64,000 nucleotides of DNA from Bog-473 sp963783965 (GTDB taxonomy: Bacteria; Actinomycetota; Acidimicrobiia; Acidimicrobiales; RAAP-2), in NCBI GenBank assembly GCA_963783965.1, contig CAWAPQ010000014.1, positions 186,001 through 250,000 of the forward strand, in the 5' to 3' direction. Positions 8,064-16,703 of the stretch are shown here, one piece after another (position 1 is the stretch's first letter; the number at the start of each line of letters is the position of its first letter). The translations under genes and the position numbers were made by a program. The notes beneath the pieces were generated by a model. It was given only the letters and a program-made list of their open reading frames with translations. It did no database searches and had not been told where the DNA came from.

Positions 8064-9058
8064 CGCGACTCAATGACGCCGACCTCGTGGCGACGCTCAC
8101 TGCTGCCTTGGCGGCGCCGCCTGCATCTCCTTCACCTGCTGACCGCGCACGGCTTCGTCTGTTGCTGGTTGATACGGAACCTGTGGCGCCGATCATCCCC
8201 CTGCGCACACCGCGCCGGAACCTCGCCTCCCGCGTACGCCATCCTGTGGCTGCGGCGGCGGTAGTGGTCATTTTGGCGACGAGTAGTGCGGCAGCGGCAG
8301 CGGTCGGGACGGACACATTGCCTGGGCCATTGCGCACCGTCGCGGTGAGCCTCGGGCTCCCGGTCCCTTCCCCGGCCTTGAATACGGCGCGCGGCGCAAT
8401 GGCGACGCTGGCGGCCGCTCTTGGGTACGGGGACGAGGGTGCCATCGCACGGGACCTGACCGCATTGCAGGTAGCCCTGTCCAAACTCGACCCGGCCGAC
8501 CTCGCCTCCGTGAAGGAAGCTGCTGACCAGCTCGTGGACCGGGCCGAACTCGCTCTCGCGAGCGGGCCTGCAAAGTCGGGAGCGGAGTCCGGTCGGGGTG
8601 TCCGTGGCGGAAGCACCCAGCCGCGGTCTGTCGGGGGCACCCCCGGTGATGGACGGGGTGGGAGCGGCAAAGGCACATCGGGCGATACGGGCACATCGAC
8701 GTCGGGAAGCGACGCCAACCCGGGCGACGGCGGGTCGGGGGGAGGACCCGGACCCTCGGGCACTCAGAGCGGAAGTACCCCGGGCTCGAGTGCCGGCGGC
8801 GGTGGTCCTGGGCCCTCCGCGTCCGGCGGAGGCTCACCGGGAGCCGACGGTGACACCGAAGGTCCGTCGTCACCCTTGCAGGGGACATCCGGCGCGCCGA
8901 GTGACGGCGGTGGGGCATCCTCCAGTGGTTCCCCGGGCGGTAGTTCAGATGGGGCCGGTTCCGATGGAGGCGGCTCGTCATCGACCGGATCGGGCACCAG
9001 TGGTTCGGGAGGTGGAGGCAGTGGCGGCCCTGGTGACAGCGGCGGTGGCCCCGGGTGA
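8060..9058 (+). CDS. Single-pass membrane protein with long Gly/Ser-rich tail, putative anti-sigma factor
   Basis: 332 aa, unrecognised family. Residues 1-60 are cytosolic and Ala/Arg-rich; one hydrophobic segment lies at ~62-83 (VAAAAVVVILATSS). A short folded helical stretch follows (~90-170), and residues ~175-332 are a low-complexity Gly/Ser/Pro/Asp/Thr tail. The 4-bp overlap with an ECF sigma gene makes an anti-sigma or sigma-associated sensor role the simplest reading, although no ZAS zinc motif (HxxxCxxC) is present. The disordered tail would be outside the membrane and could span the wall. Role as anti-sigma is inference from position. Confidence 0.6.
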   Translation: MTRLNDADLVATLTAALAAPPASPSPADRARLRLLLVDTEPVAPIIPLRTPRRNLASRVRHPVAAAAVVVILATSSAAAAAVGTDTLPGPLRTVAVSLGLPVPSPALNTARGAMATLAAALGYGDEGAIARDLTALQVALSKLDPADLASVKEAADQLVDRAELALASGPAKSGAESGRGVRGGSTQPRSVGGTPGDGRGGSGKGTSGDTGTSTSGSDANPGDGGSGGGPGPSGTQSGSTPGSSAGGGGPGPSASGGGSPGADGDTEGPSSPLQGTSGAPSDGGGASSSGSPGGSSDGAGSDGGGSSSTGSGTSGSGGGGSGGPGDSGGGPG

Positions 9059-9189
9059 CGCAGCACCCTCTCTGTCCTTGACCGCCCCCTCACCTCATGT
9101 AGATCGGAGGAATTCGAACCATCGCGTGACACCGGCCTCTCTCGAACGATTGAAGGGTTGACAGCGTGATCCCAACCTGAGGAGGCAGC

Positions 9190-10098
9190 GTGTCAATTCG
9201 AAAGCTCTTGTCAACTGGATCGGCCACAGTTCTCGGCCTTGCAATTGTGGGAGTCCCCGCGGTGGCACTGGCTGAAGACTCGCATGGGACGCCCACGCCC
9301 ACGCCCACGCCGACGGTGACGACGCCCACGTCGACGGTGTCGCAGCCGACGCCCACGGTGACGCACTCGCCAACCGGCATGTTCACCGTGACGCTTCCTG
9401 GCGTGGGCAGCCTGGCATTTGGCGTCGACCCGAGTACCCACACCTTGACCGGCTTGATGGTAACGGCCGACTCCGGGGAGACAGCTGGTGCTCCAGTTCT
9501 TCGAGAAGAAGGCGTCGAAGTGCCTTTTTCTGGATCGACTGCTACTGAACGAATCGAAGTGGAAGTCGAAGTGGAGAACGGGATACCGCGGGTGACGGCC
9601 AAGGTCGACGACCGTGAGAATGAAGACGAGGCCCAAGGGGAAGATCGCGGCGATGACCACGGTCACGACCAAGGCGAGGACGATGACGACGACGATGCAC
9701 CAGCGGTCGCGCCACCGGGGGCAGTGGGCGAGAACCACGGCGACGATCACGGCGACGATCACGGCCACGGTGATGACAATGGCGCAGCGCCCGTGACGAC
9801 GACACCACCGAGCGCCCCGTCCACATCCAACCGGTCGCCAGGAGGACCTCCCCCACAGGACAATGACCAAAGCGGTGGGCCGGGACCTGACGCCAACGGA
9901 TCGAACAGCAACTCTTCCGGCTCGGACAGCTCCGGCCAGGGAAACTCAGGTGGGGACAACTCCGGCCAGGACAACTCCGGCCAGGACAACTCCGGCCAGG
10001 ACAACTCCGGTCTGGGCAGCTCAGGTGGGGACAGCTCCGGTTCGGGGAGTTCCGGCAGGGACAGCTCGGGCTCCGGCCGTGGTGGCCCCGGACGCTGA
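9190..10098 (+). CDS. Secreted Asp/His-rich protein with C-terminal NSGQD repeats
   Basis: 302 aa; GTG start chosen because of a strong GAGGAGG ribosome binding site 5 nt upstream. Signal peptide at residues 1-28 (VLGLAIVGVPAVALAED). A Thr/Pro linker leads to a small beta-type region (~60-130), then a very acidic, His-rich block (~140-200: DDHGHD, DDDDDD, HGDDHGDDHGHGDD) that looks suited to binding divalent metal. The C-terminus is Asn/Ser/Gly-rich with pentapeptide repeats. No known family. It follows the sigma/membrane-protein pair in the same direction after 131 bp and may be a target of that sigma factor, but this is inference. Confidence 0.65.
   Translation: MSIRKLLSTGSATVLGLAIVGVPAVALAEDSHGTPTPTPTPTVTTPTSTVSQPTPTVTHSPTGMFTVTLPGVGSLAFGVDPSTHTLTGLMVTADSGETAGAPVLREEGVEVPFSGSTATERIEVEVEVENGIPRVTAKVDDRENEDEAQGEDRGDDHGHDQGEDDDDDDAPAVAPPGAVGENHGDDHGDDHGHGDDNGAAPVTTTPPSAPSTSNRSPGGPPPQDNDQSGGPGPDANGSNSNSSGSDSSGQGNSGGDNSGQDNSGQDNSGQDNSGLGSSGGDSSGSGSSGRDSSGSGRGGPGR
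9955..9999 (+). repeat. Three perfect 15-bp tandem repeats
   Basis: Three identical copies of gacaactccggccag stand head to tail, with degenerate copies on both sides to about 10060. They encode the DNSGQ pentapeptide array of the secreted acidic protein. Perfect identity implies recent slippage, so copy number probably varies between strains. Confidence 0.9.
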
Positions 10099-10272
10099 TC
10101 GACCTGATTGGTCTGGCGTCGCACCACAGACGGCCCCGGCTGAACTTCGGACAATCTTCGTTGCTGACCGGACGGCAAGCTTCAGCCGAACTGGTCGACA
10201 CGCGATGGAGGGGATCAGGGAGTCCGAGCGGACGACGCCGGGCACGGACGACCGGGTGTGCGAGCGCTGCCG

Positions 10273-10653
10273 CTACTGACTCTCGAGCGGGGCAACAGCC
10301 ACACAGCTGATCTCGACGAGCGCCTCCGCGAGGAGCAGCTCGGTCACCCCGACAGCCGTCCATGCCGGGAACGGATCGGCCAGGAACTCGGCCGCTATCC
10401 GCAGAACGGCCTCTGCCTGGTCCTGGAGTCCAGCCTGCTTCGGCCAGGATCAGCGAGAGGTTGCGGAACACCTCTCGTATCTGGTCCTCAGGGTTCGGCG
10501 AGAACACCCCGTCGGGCGTCTCGCCGGTGTCGCCGTCACCCGCACGGTGTCGCCGCTCCTCACGGCGGCGGGAATGCGCGTCGACTCGAAGAAGTCGGTC
10601 CACACCGCAGGCACGATCACGTCGCGTGAGCGCGGTTTGGCCCCAGCCTCCAT
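10273..10653 (-). pseudogene. RidA/YjgF-family gene broken by two frameshifts
   Basis: Three overlapping frames on the minus strand together give a RidA-like (enamine/imine deaminase) protein. Frame one, from ATG 10653, reads VWTDFFESTRIPAAVRSGDT. Frame two continues GETPDGVFSPNPEDQIREVF and LSLILAEAG. Frame three reads QDQAEAVLRIAAEFLADPF and AWTAVGVTELLLAEALVEIS, ending at a TAG at 10273-10275. The first junction (near 10540) fits a one-base deletion; the second (near 10430) fits two missing bases or one extra. It is either a decayed gene or an assembly with two indel errors. It lies directly downstream of nrdJ on the same strand. Confidence 0.75.
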
Positions 10654-10710
10654 GTCAGGGGTGTGCTCTCGTCCGCCGTCTGCGAGTGCCGTCCTTGTCC
10701 TTCCTGGGCG

Positions 10711-13700
10711 CTACGAGCACCCGCTGGTCGACCCGCAGCTCCCGCACACGTAGCACGAGCCCGCTCGTTGCATGGTGTTGCCGCAGCTGTAGCAGAGGGG
10801 CGCATCGAGCTGCTCGGCCCGGGCCAGCGCCTGTGCGGCCGGCTCGGACCCCGCCCGGCCGTCGCTCAACCCGTCCTCGACCAGGCCGACCGACGGGGTC
10901 GCCATCTCCTCCACGCCCGGCAGCGTCGGCTGGGTCCGCTCCAGGGTGGAGAGGATGCCGAGGTCGGCGCGCTCCTCGACCGACAAGAAGTCGAGGGCCA
11001 TCCGGCGGAAGATGTAGTCGATGAGGCTGGTGGCGATGCGCAGTTCCGGGTCGTCGGTGATGCCCGCCGGCTCGAACTTCATGTTGGCGAACTTGCGCAC
11101 GAAGGTCGCCAGGGGCACGCCGTGCTGCAACCCGAGGCTGATGGAGATGGAGAAGGCGTCCATGATCCCAGCCAGCGTCGACCCCTGCTTGGAGACCTTG
11201 ACGAACACCTCGCCCGGACGGCCGTCCTCGTACTGGCCGACCGTCACGTAGCCCTCGCAGTCGGCCACCCGGAACGAGAACGTCTCCGAGTTGCGCTTGC
11301 GGGGCAGACGCTCGCGCACGGCGCCGACCACCACCGACGACGTCACCCGTTGCTGCTCGCTCAGCAGCGCCGCCTCGAGCTCGGCGATGCGGGCCGTGAC
11401 CGCGCGGTCCCGGGCCTCGGCGTCCGAGCCGGCCGGCGCCGTGTCACCGCCCACCGCGGCGGGCTCCTTCTTGGTCGTCGACAGCGGCTGGGCCACCTTG
11501 CAGTTGTCGCGGTAGATGGCCACGGCCTTAATGCCGAGACGCCAGGCGTCGATGTGCAGCTGCTCCACGTCCTCGACCGTCACGTCCTCGGGCATGTTGA
11601 CCGTCTTGGAGATGGCGCCGCTGATGAACGGCTGCACCGCCCCCATCATGCGGATGTGGCCCGAGTAGTGGATCGTGTTGTCACCCATGGAGCAGGCGAA
11701 GACGGGCAGGTGCTCGGGCGCAACGTGAGGGGCGCCGAGGATCGACATGTTCTCGTTGATGTAAGCCACAATGTCCTCGGACTGCTCCACCCCGTAGCCG
11801 AGCTTGGCCAGCGCCCGCGGCACGGTCTGGTTGACGATCGACATCGTGCCGCCGCCGACCAGCTTCTTGGTCTTGACCAGTCCGAGGTCGGGCTCGACGC
11901 CGGTCGTGTCGCAGTCCATCAGCAGGCCGATGGTCCCCGTAGGGGCCAGCACCGAGGCCTGCGAGTTGCGGACGCCGTAGGCGTCGGCGAGGTCGACGGC
12001 CCGGTCCCAGGACTCCTGGGCGGCGGAGAGCAGCTCGGGCGGCACGACGTCCTCGTCAATCCGGGCGGCCTCGGCCTGGTGCATGCGCAGGACGTTGAGC
12101 ATCGGCTCGGCGTTCTCGTGGTAGCCCGCGAAGGGTCCCATGCGGGCCGCGGTCTTGGCCGACGTTGCGTAGGCGTGCCCGGTCAGCAGCGCGGTGATGG
12201 CGGCCGCCCAGGCCCGTCCGGCATCGGAGTCGTAGGGCAGGCCCTGGGCCATCAACAACGCGCCCAGGTTGGCGTAGCCGATACCGAGCTGGCGGAAGGC
12301 CCGCGTCGTCTCGCCGATCCGGTCCGTCGGGTAGTCGGCGTTGCCGACAATGATCTCCTGCCCGGTGAACACCACCGCCACCCCGGCCTTGAAGCCCTCC
12401 ACGTCGAACTCGTCGTTCTCGTCGAGGAAGGTGAGCAGGTTCATGGAGGCAAGGTTGCAGGCCGAGTCGTCGAGGTGGACGTACTCACTGCAATTGCGTA
12501 CAACTACACCATTTACCACGTACGAGTGGTTGCGCGGCTCGCTCAGGTTGTACGTCAGCTCGGCGCCGTCGTTGGTGCGCTCCAGCAGGTGGGCCGTTGT
12601 GCGCGCTGCGTAGGGACTCTTCGGGGAATCGACGATGATGCCGCGCAGCAGTGTCGCCTTACGGCTGAGCGAGAAGCCGATGTGCTGGGCGAACCGAAGA
12701 ATCGATTCGGAAGAGATGCGAAGGTCGTAAGACGCCGAGTGGCCGTACGTCTTTGTCTCACCCGATTTGTTGGTGTACGTGAGAGAGCCTTCCGCCTCGG
12801 CACCCTTGGTCTGGTAGAGCCGACTCATGATGCCGAACGTGCTCAGCAACGTCTGCACACCCTTGAGCAGCTCGTGCGACGTGGAGCCCAAGCCCACGTA
12901 GTTGCTCTTACCGGAGCCGACCACAGACGACACGACGCACCCGTCGGCGTCGTACAGGCCCCGCAGGAACGCCGACACCATCTCGGCCGGCGCCTGTTCG
13001 ATCGACCACGGCACGCTCTTCTCCGGACCCTTGACCGACTTGACCCCCAACGCCTCTATGAACTGCTTGAAGGCGCGCCGGGCTAGGCGCAGCTGGGCGG
13101 TGCCGTTGGCCTGCTCGGACAGCTTGATCGGGCGTTCGCAGTTCACCCAGTCGAGCAGCTCGGCATGCCGGGGCAGAATCTCGTCCCGGTCTTCCTGGCT
13201 CCCGTAAATGGAGGCCACCGTGGTCCCTGAGGTGGAGCCGTCACCCACGAGCCAACCGACGTAGTGCGCGAACTCCTCTGACCACATGTCGGGGAAGCGG
13301 AGTGGCAGCGCATGGTCGCCCTTCGTCCAGTAGTCCGCCGGGTCCGACGAGACAGGGAGGCCCAGGTCGGCCTCGACCGCCGGAGCCTGGAGGTCCAGGA
13401 GCTTCACATCGTCATCGAAGACGAGGTGGCGAGCTTCCACGTAGCCCCGGTTGGCCGTGAAGATCTTGTGGGACGGCGTGCACCGCAGCTCGACACCGTT
13501 GTCGAGGCTCAACTTCACAATGTCGTTGTACCCGGTGATCATGAACGCCTCGGGCGAGGTGATCACCATTGTCTGGGACGGCTCGTCGGGGTTCGTCGCG
13601 TCGTGCGTGTAGATCCCGAACGACTCTCCTCCGTTCGCCCGCTCGAGCAGTTCGCGGAACGGGATCAAACCCTTGTCGGTGTGGACCTTGGCCGACCCCG

Positions 13701-14766
13701 GGAAGCAGGGGTTGGAGCCGTTGATGCGGCCCGTCACCGGCGCCGTGTGCCAGCGGTTGATGGTGGTGTCGTACTGCAGGCCGGGGTCGGCACACTCCCA
13801 GGCCGAGTGCGCGATCTGACGGAACAGGTCGCGGGCGGGCACCGTGCGCACCACGGAACCGTCGGTGCGCGCCGTCAGGTTCCAGTCGCGGCCGTCGATC
13901 ACGGCCTCCATGAACTCGTCGGTCACCCGCACCGAGTTGTTGGCGTTCTGGTACTGGGTCGAGTGGCTGTCCGCTCCGTCGAGGTCCATGTCGAAGCCGG
14001 CGTCACGCAGGACGCGGGCCTTGCGCTCCTCAATGGCCTTGCACCAGATGAAGTCCTCCACGTCGGGGTGGTCGACGTCGAGGATGACCATCTTGGCGGC
14101 GCGGCGGGTCTTGCCACCGGACTTGATGGTGCCGGCCGAAGCGTCGGCACCACGCATGAAGCTCACCGGGCCCGACGCCGTGCCACCGCCCTTCAAGAGC
14201 TCCTTCGAGGACCGAATGCGGGACAGGTTGACGCCGGCACCGGAGCCGCCCTTGAAGATGATGCCTTCCTCCGTGTACCAGTTGAGGATCGAGTCCATCC
14301 GGTCCTCAACCGACAGAATGAAGCAGGCGCTCCCCTGCTGCGGCACGCCCTGCACGCCGATGTTGAACCAGACCGGCGAGTTGAACGCAGCCATCTGGTG
14401 GATGATGAGGTACTTCAGCTCGTGGTTGAAGACCAGGGCCTCCTCGTCGTCGACGAAGTAGCCGTCCTTGATCCCCCATGCCGTCAGCGTGTCGGCCACC
14501 CGGTCGGCCACCTGCCGCAGCGACCACTCGCGCTCGTCGGTGCCGAGGGTCCCCCGGAAGTACTTCTGCGCCAGAATGTTGGTGGCGTTCACGCTCCAGG
14601 ACGAGGGCACCTCGACGCCGAGCTGCTCGAAGGCCACGGAGCCGTCCCGGTAGTTCGTGATCCGGGCGTCGCGCCGCTCCCAGGTGACCTCGTCGTACGG
14701 GTGGACACCTTCGGTGGTGAAGTGCCGGCGGATGCCGATCTCGGATCGCTGGGGGGCGATGGCCAT
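10711..14766 (-). CDS. nrdJ: Adenosylcobalamin-dependent ribonucleotide reductase with intein
   Basis: 1351 aa precursor (946 aa after splicing). Start ATG 14766 has an AGGAGG ribosome binding site; the frame continues 65 codons upstream without sense. Class II reductase: reduces ribonucleotides to deoxyribonucleotides using a thiyl radical generated from coenzyme B12, independently of oxygen. Visible blocks include FNSPVWFNIG, GGSGAGVNLSRIRS, the split active-site loop NP-C-SEY with DDSACNLASMNLL, and ATAYA-like PTGTIGLLMDCDTTG. The C-terminus holds paired cysteines (CYSCG, CYVCGSCGSTSGCS) for thioredoxin-type re-reduction and zinc. An intein interrupts residues 354-758. Upstream lies a strong promoter with two NrdR-box-like sites. 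Confidence 0.95.
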   Translation of the reverse strand: MAIAPQRSEIGIRRHFTTEGVHPYDEVTWERRDARITNYRDGSVAFEQLGVEVPSSWSVNATNILAQKYFRGTLGTDEREWSLRQVADRVADTLTAWGIKDGYFVDDEEALVFNHELKYLIIHQMAAFNSPVWFNIGVQGVPQQGSACFILSVEDRMDSILNWYTEEGIIFKGGSGAGVNLSRIRSSKELLKGGGTASGPVSFMRGADASAGTIKSGGKTRRAAKMVILDVDHPDVEDFIWCKAIEERKARVLRDAGFDMDLDGADSHSTQYQNANNSVRVTDEFMEAVIDGRDWNLTARTDGSVVRTVPARDLFRQIAHSAWECADPGLQYDTTINRWHTAPVTGRINGSNPCFPGSAKVHTDKGLIPFRELLERANGGESFGIYTHDATNPDEPSQTMVITSPEAFMITGYNDIVKLSLDNGVELRCTPSHKIFTANRGYVEARHLVFDDDVKLLDLQAPAVEADLGLPVSSDPADYWTKGDHALPLRFPDMWSEEFAHYVGWLVGDGSTSGTTVASIYGSQEDRDEILPRHAELLDWVNCERPIKLSEQANGTAQLRLARRAFKQFIEALGVKSVKGPEKSVPWSIEQAPAEMVSAFLRGLYDADGCVVSSVVGSGKSNYVGLGSTSHELLKGVQTLLSTFGIMSRLYQTKGAEAEGSLTYTNKSGETKTYGHSASYDLRISSESILRFAQHIGFSLSRKATLLRGIIVDSPKSPYAARTTAHLLERTNDGAELTYNLSEPRNHSYVVNGVVVRNCSEYVHLDDSACNLASMNLLTFLDENDEFDVEGFKAGVAVVFTGQEIIVGNADYPTDRIGETTRAFRQLGIGYANLGALLMAQGLPYDSDAGRAWAAAITALLTGHAYATSAKTAARMGPFAGYHENAEPMLNVLRMHQAEAARIDEDVVPPELLSAAQESWDRAVDLADAYGVRNSQASVLAPTGTIGLLMDCDTTGVEPDLGLVKTKKLVGGGTMSIVNQTVPRALAKLGYGVEQSEDIVAYINENMSILGAPHVAPEHLPVFACSMGDNTIHYSGHIRMMGAVQPFISGAISKTVNMPEDVTVEDVEQLHIDAWRLGIKAVAIYRDNCKVAQPLSTTKKEPAAVGGDTAPAGSDAEARDRAVTARIAELEAALLSEQQRVTSSVVVGAVRERLPRKRNSETFSFRVADCEGYVTVGQYEDGRPGEVFVKVSKQGSTLAGIMDAFSISISLGLQHGVPLATFVRKFANMKFEPAGITDDPELRIATSLIDYIFRRMALDFLSVEERADLGILSTLERTQPTLPGVEEMATPSVGLVEDGLSDGRAGSEPAAQALARAEQLDAPLCYSCGNTMQRAGSCYVCGSCGSTSGCS
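12493..13707 (-). other. Intein (LAGLIDADG type) within NrdJ
   Basis: 405 residues, from Cys1 (codon at 13707) to Asn405 (codon ending 12493), inserted between Pro and Cys of the NPCSEY loop. Hint domain signs: N-terminal CFPGSAKVHTDKGLIPFRE, block B RCTPSHKIF, C-terminal NHSYVVNGVVVRN followed by extein Cys+1. Two homing-endonuclease motifs are present, YVGWLVGDGS and FLRGLYDADG, so the endonuclease may be active. The penultimate residue is Arg rather than the usual His. Splicing would restore a 946-residue NrdJ. Confidence 0.93.
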
Positions 14767-14957
14767 GGCGCTGGGGTCCTCCTGAGTGGGTTGTTCCGGT
14801 TCGGTCGTTCTGGTGGTGTCGCTTCGTGTCCTGCCGTTGCTGCGGGGTCCTGCTGCCTGCCGGTCATCGCCGTCACCCCACCGCCTAGTCCAGCGGAGTG
14901 GTGTTCGCACGGCGTGTCCGCCGATCCAGCGCCTGGAACGGGGGTTTTGCTGCCTAA

Positions 14958-14973
14958 CCACAAGATGTTGTGG
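14958..14973 (-). promoter_or_regulatory. NrdR-box-like palindrome 2 (promoter-distal, in nrdJ leader)
   Basis: The 16-bp sequence CCACAAGATGTTGTGG is an inverted repeat (6-bp arms, 4-bp centre) and matches the core pattern acaCwAtATaTwGtgt of NrdR boxes at most positions. Its centre is 32 bp, three helical turns, from the partner box at 14990-15005, which is the spacing at which NrdR binds cooperatively. Confidence 0.75.
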
Positions 14974-14989
14974 TCGTCCCCTCCCCGAG

Positions 14990-15005
14990 ACACGAGATGA
15001 TGTGT
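14990..15005 (-). promoter_or_regulatory. NrdR-box-like palindrome 1, overlapping nrdJ transcription start
   Basis: ACACGAGATGATGTGT keeps the outer ACAC/GTGT arms and central AT of the NrdR box. It begins immediately downstream of the predicted -10 hexamer, so bound NrdR would block transcription start. NrdR represses ribonucleotide reductase genes when dATP is plentiful. Confidence 0.78.
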
Positions 15006-15006
15006 C

Positions 15007-15036
15007 ATTACAGCACTGTAGTTACGTCCTTGTCAA
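15007..15036 (-). promoter_or_regulatory. nrdJ promoter
   Basis: On the minus strand TTGACA (15036-15031) and TGTAAT (15012-15007) are separated by 18 bp, a near-consensus housekeeping promoter. The predicted transcript starts near 15000, leaving a leader of about 230 nt before ATG 14766. No cobalamin (B12-box) riboswitch could be recognised in that leader. The region 14767-15155 otherwise holds no gene. Confidence 0.75.
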
Positions 15037-15155
15037 CCACATGCGCGCATCATCCGTGCAGGTCACGGGCCGTTCGCGATTGTTTGCGCGCGAAGCCCTC
15101 CCAAACCGCCCGTCGGGACGCTGAAGAGCTGCGTAAGGGTTAGCGTCAGCTCGTC

Positions 15156-16703
15156 ATGGCCAGGGTCGTCGTCGCCATCGATGCCGGCACGACCGGGGTC
15201 CGGGCCCTCGCCGTCGACGAGCAGAAGCGGGTGGGCGACGTCGCCTACCGGGAGCTGACCCAACACTTCCCCCGCCCCGGCTGGGTCGAGCACGACCCCG
15301 CGGAAATCTGGGAGACCGTGCGCGCCACCCTGGCCGAGCTCGGCGCCCGCCTGGCCGAGCGGGGCGACACGGTTGCCGCCCTCGGCATCACCAACCAGCG
15401 CGAGACGCTGGTCGCCTTCGACCGCTCGACCGGACAGCCGCTGCACCGGGCCATCGTGTGGCAGGACCGGCGCACGGCCGGGCTGTGCGCCGAGCTCACC
15501 GAGGCCGGCCATCTTCCACTGGTGCGCGCCACGACAGGGCTCGTCCTCGATCCCTATTTCAGCGCCACCAAGGCGGCCTGGCTGCTGCGACACGGCGACC
15601 TCGCTCTCGCGCCCGACGATCCCAACCTCTCCTTCTGCACGGTGGACAGCTGGGTGCTGTGGAACCTCACGGGCGGGTCGCGCGGCGGCACTTACGCCAC
15701 CGACCCCTCCAATGCGAGCCGCACGCTGCTCCTGGACACGGCGACCCTGTCCTGGTCCCCCGAGCTGTGTGACCTCTTCGGCGTGCCCCCCCACACCCTG
15801 GCCGAGGTCAGCCCGTCGGCGGGCCCCTTCGGCACGGCCGCGCTGGGTGACCTCGGCCCCGCGTCGGCCGTCCTCGACGGCGTCCCGGTGTCGGGCGTGC
15901 TCGGGGACCAACAGGCCGCGCTCTTCGGACAGGCCTGCTTCGAGCCCGGCATGGTGAAGGTCACCTACGGCACCGGCAGCTTCGCGCTGGCCCACGCCGG
16001 CCCCGAACGCCCGCCGGCGCCCGACGGGCTCACCGTCAGCTGCGCCTGGGACCTGGGCGACCACGGCGACGACGCGCACGGCCGCGTCGCCTATGCGCTC
16101 GAAGGGTCGACCTTCGTCTCGGGCGCCGCCATCCAATGGCTGCGCGACGGTCTCGGCATCATCGCCTCGGCCGCGGAACTCGGACCGCTGGCCGGGTCGG
16201 TGCCCGACAGCGGTGGCGTCATCTTCGTCCCCGCGCTGACCGGACTGGGCAGCCCCTGGTGGGATCCCCGGGCGCGCGGCATCGTCACGGGCCTCACGCG
16301 CGGCGTCGGCCGCGCCCATTTCGCCCGCGCCTGTGTGGAAGCCATGGCCTTCCAGGTGCGCGACATGACCGATGCCATGGCCGCCGCGTCGGCCCATCCA
16401 CTCTCCGCGCTGCGGGCGGACGGGGGCGCCGCCGTCATGGACCTCCTCCTCGCGCTCCAGGCCGAACAGAGCCGCATGCCGGTGGCGCGACCCGCCTCGC
16501 TCCAGTCGACTGCGCTCGGCGCCGCCACCGTGGCCGGACTGGCCGAGGGGGTGTGGGCGTCGCTCGACGAGCTGGCCGGTCTCTGGCGGGCCGAGACGGT
16601 CTTCGAGCCGGAGCTGCCCGCCGAGCTGACGGACGCCCTGCACGCCGGCTGGCGCCGGGCGGTGGAGAAGTCCATGGGTTGGGCCGACCTCGACCCCGAG
16701 TGA
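15156..16703 (+). CDS. glpK: Glycerol kinase
   Basis: 515 aa, usual length. FGGY-family carbohydrate kinase that phosphorylates glycerol to sn-glycerol 3-phosphate with ATP. N-terminal phosphate loop VAIDAGTTGVRALAVD, then GWVEHDPAEIW, GITNQRETLVAFD and the glycerol-contact segment IVWQDRRT are all glycerol-kinase specific; C-terminal GSPWWDPRARG and RADGGAA complete the nucleotide site. No Shine-Dalgarno is visible; a TAGCGT hexamer lies 9 nt upstream of the ATG, so transcription may be leaderless. It is divergent from nrdJ. No glpF or glpD is adjacent, but a Ugp-like importer lies at 48-52 kb. Confidence 0.93.
   Translation: MARVVVAIDAGTTGVRALAVDEQKRVGDVAYRELTQHFPRPGWVEHDPAEIWETVRATLAELGARLAERGDTVAALGITNQRETLVAFDRSTGQPLHRAIVWQDRRTAGLCAELTEAGHLPLVRATTGLVLDPYFSATKAAWLLRHGDLALAPDDPNLSFCTVDSWVLWNLTGGSRGGTYATDPSNASRTLLLDTATLSWSPELCDLFGVPPHTLAEVSPSAGPFGTAALGDLGPASAVLDGVPVSGVLGDQQAALFGQACFEPGMVKVTYGTGSFALAHAGPERPPAPDGLTVSCAWDLGDHGDDAHGRVAYALEGSTFVSGAAIQWLRDGLGIIASAAELGPLAGSVPDSGGVIFVPALTGLGSPWWDPRARGIVTGLTRGVGRAHFARACVEAMAFQVRDMTDAMAAASAHPLSALRADGGAAVMDLLLALQAEQSRMPVARPASLQSTALGAATVAGLAEGVWASLDELAGLWRAETVFEPELPAELTDALHAGWRRAVEKSMGWADLDPE

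Noticed and set aside
7198..8763. Frame of the FAD oxidoreductase stays open antisense across the sigma-factor gene up to 8763
   Set aside because: The extension is Arg/Pro/Ser low complexity, antisense to a clear ECF sigma gene, and the oxidoreductase has its own ATG with a strong ribosome binding site at 7197.
10663..13086. 807-codon plus-strand open frame opposite nrdJ
   Set aside because: Mirror frame of a GC-rich gene; His/Arg/Val-rich, no family, no ribosome binding site, and nrdJ on the other strand is certain.
14767..15006. Possible cobalamin riboswitch in the nrdJ leader
   Set aside because: No B12-box core could be found by eye; a covariance-model search would settle it.
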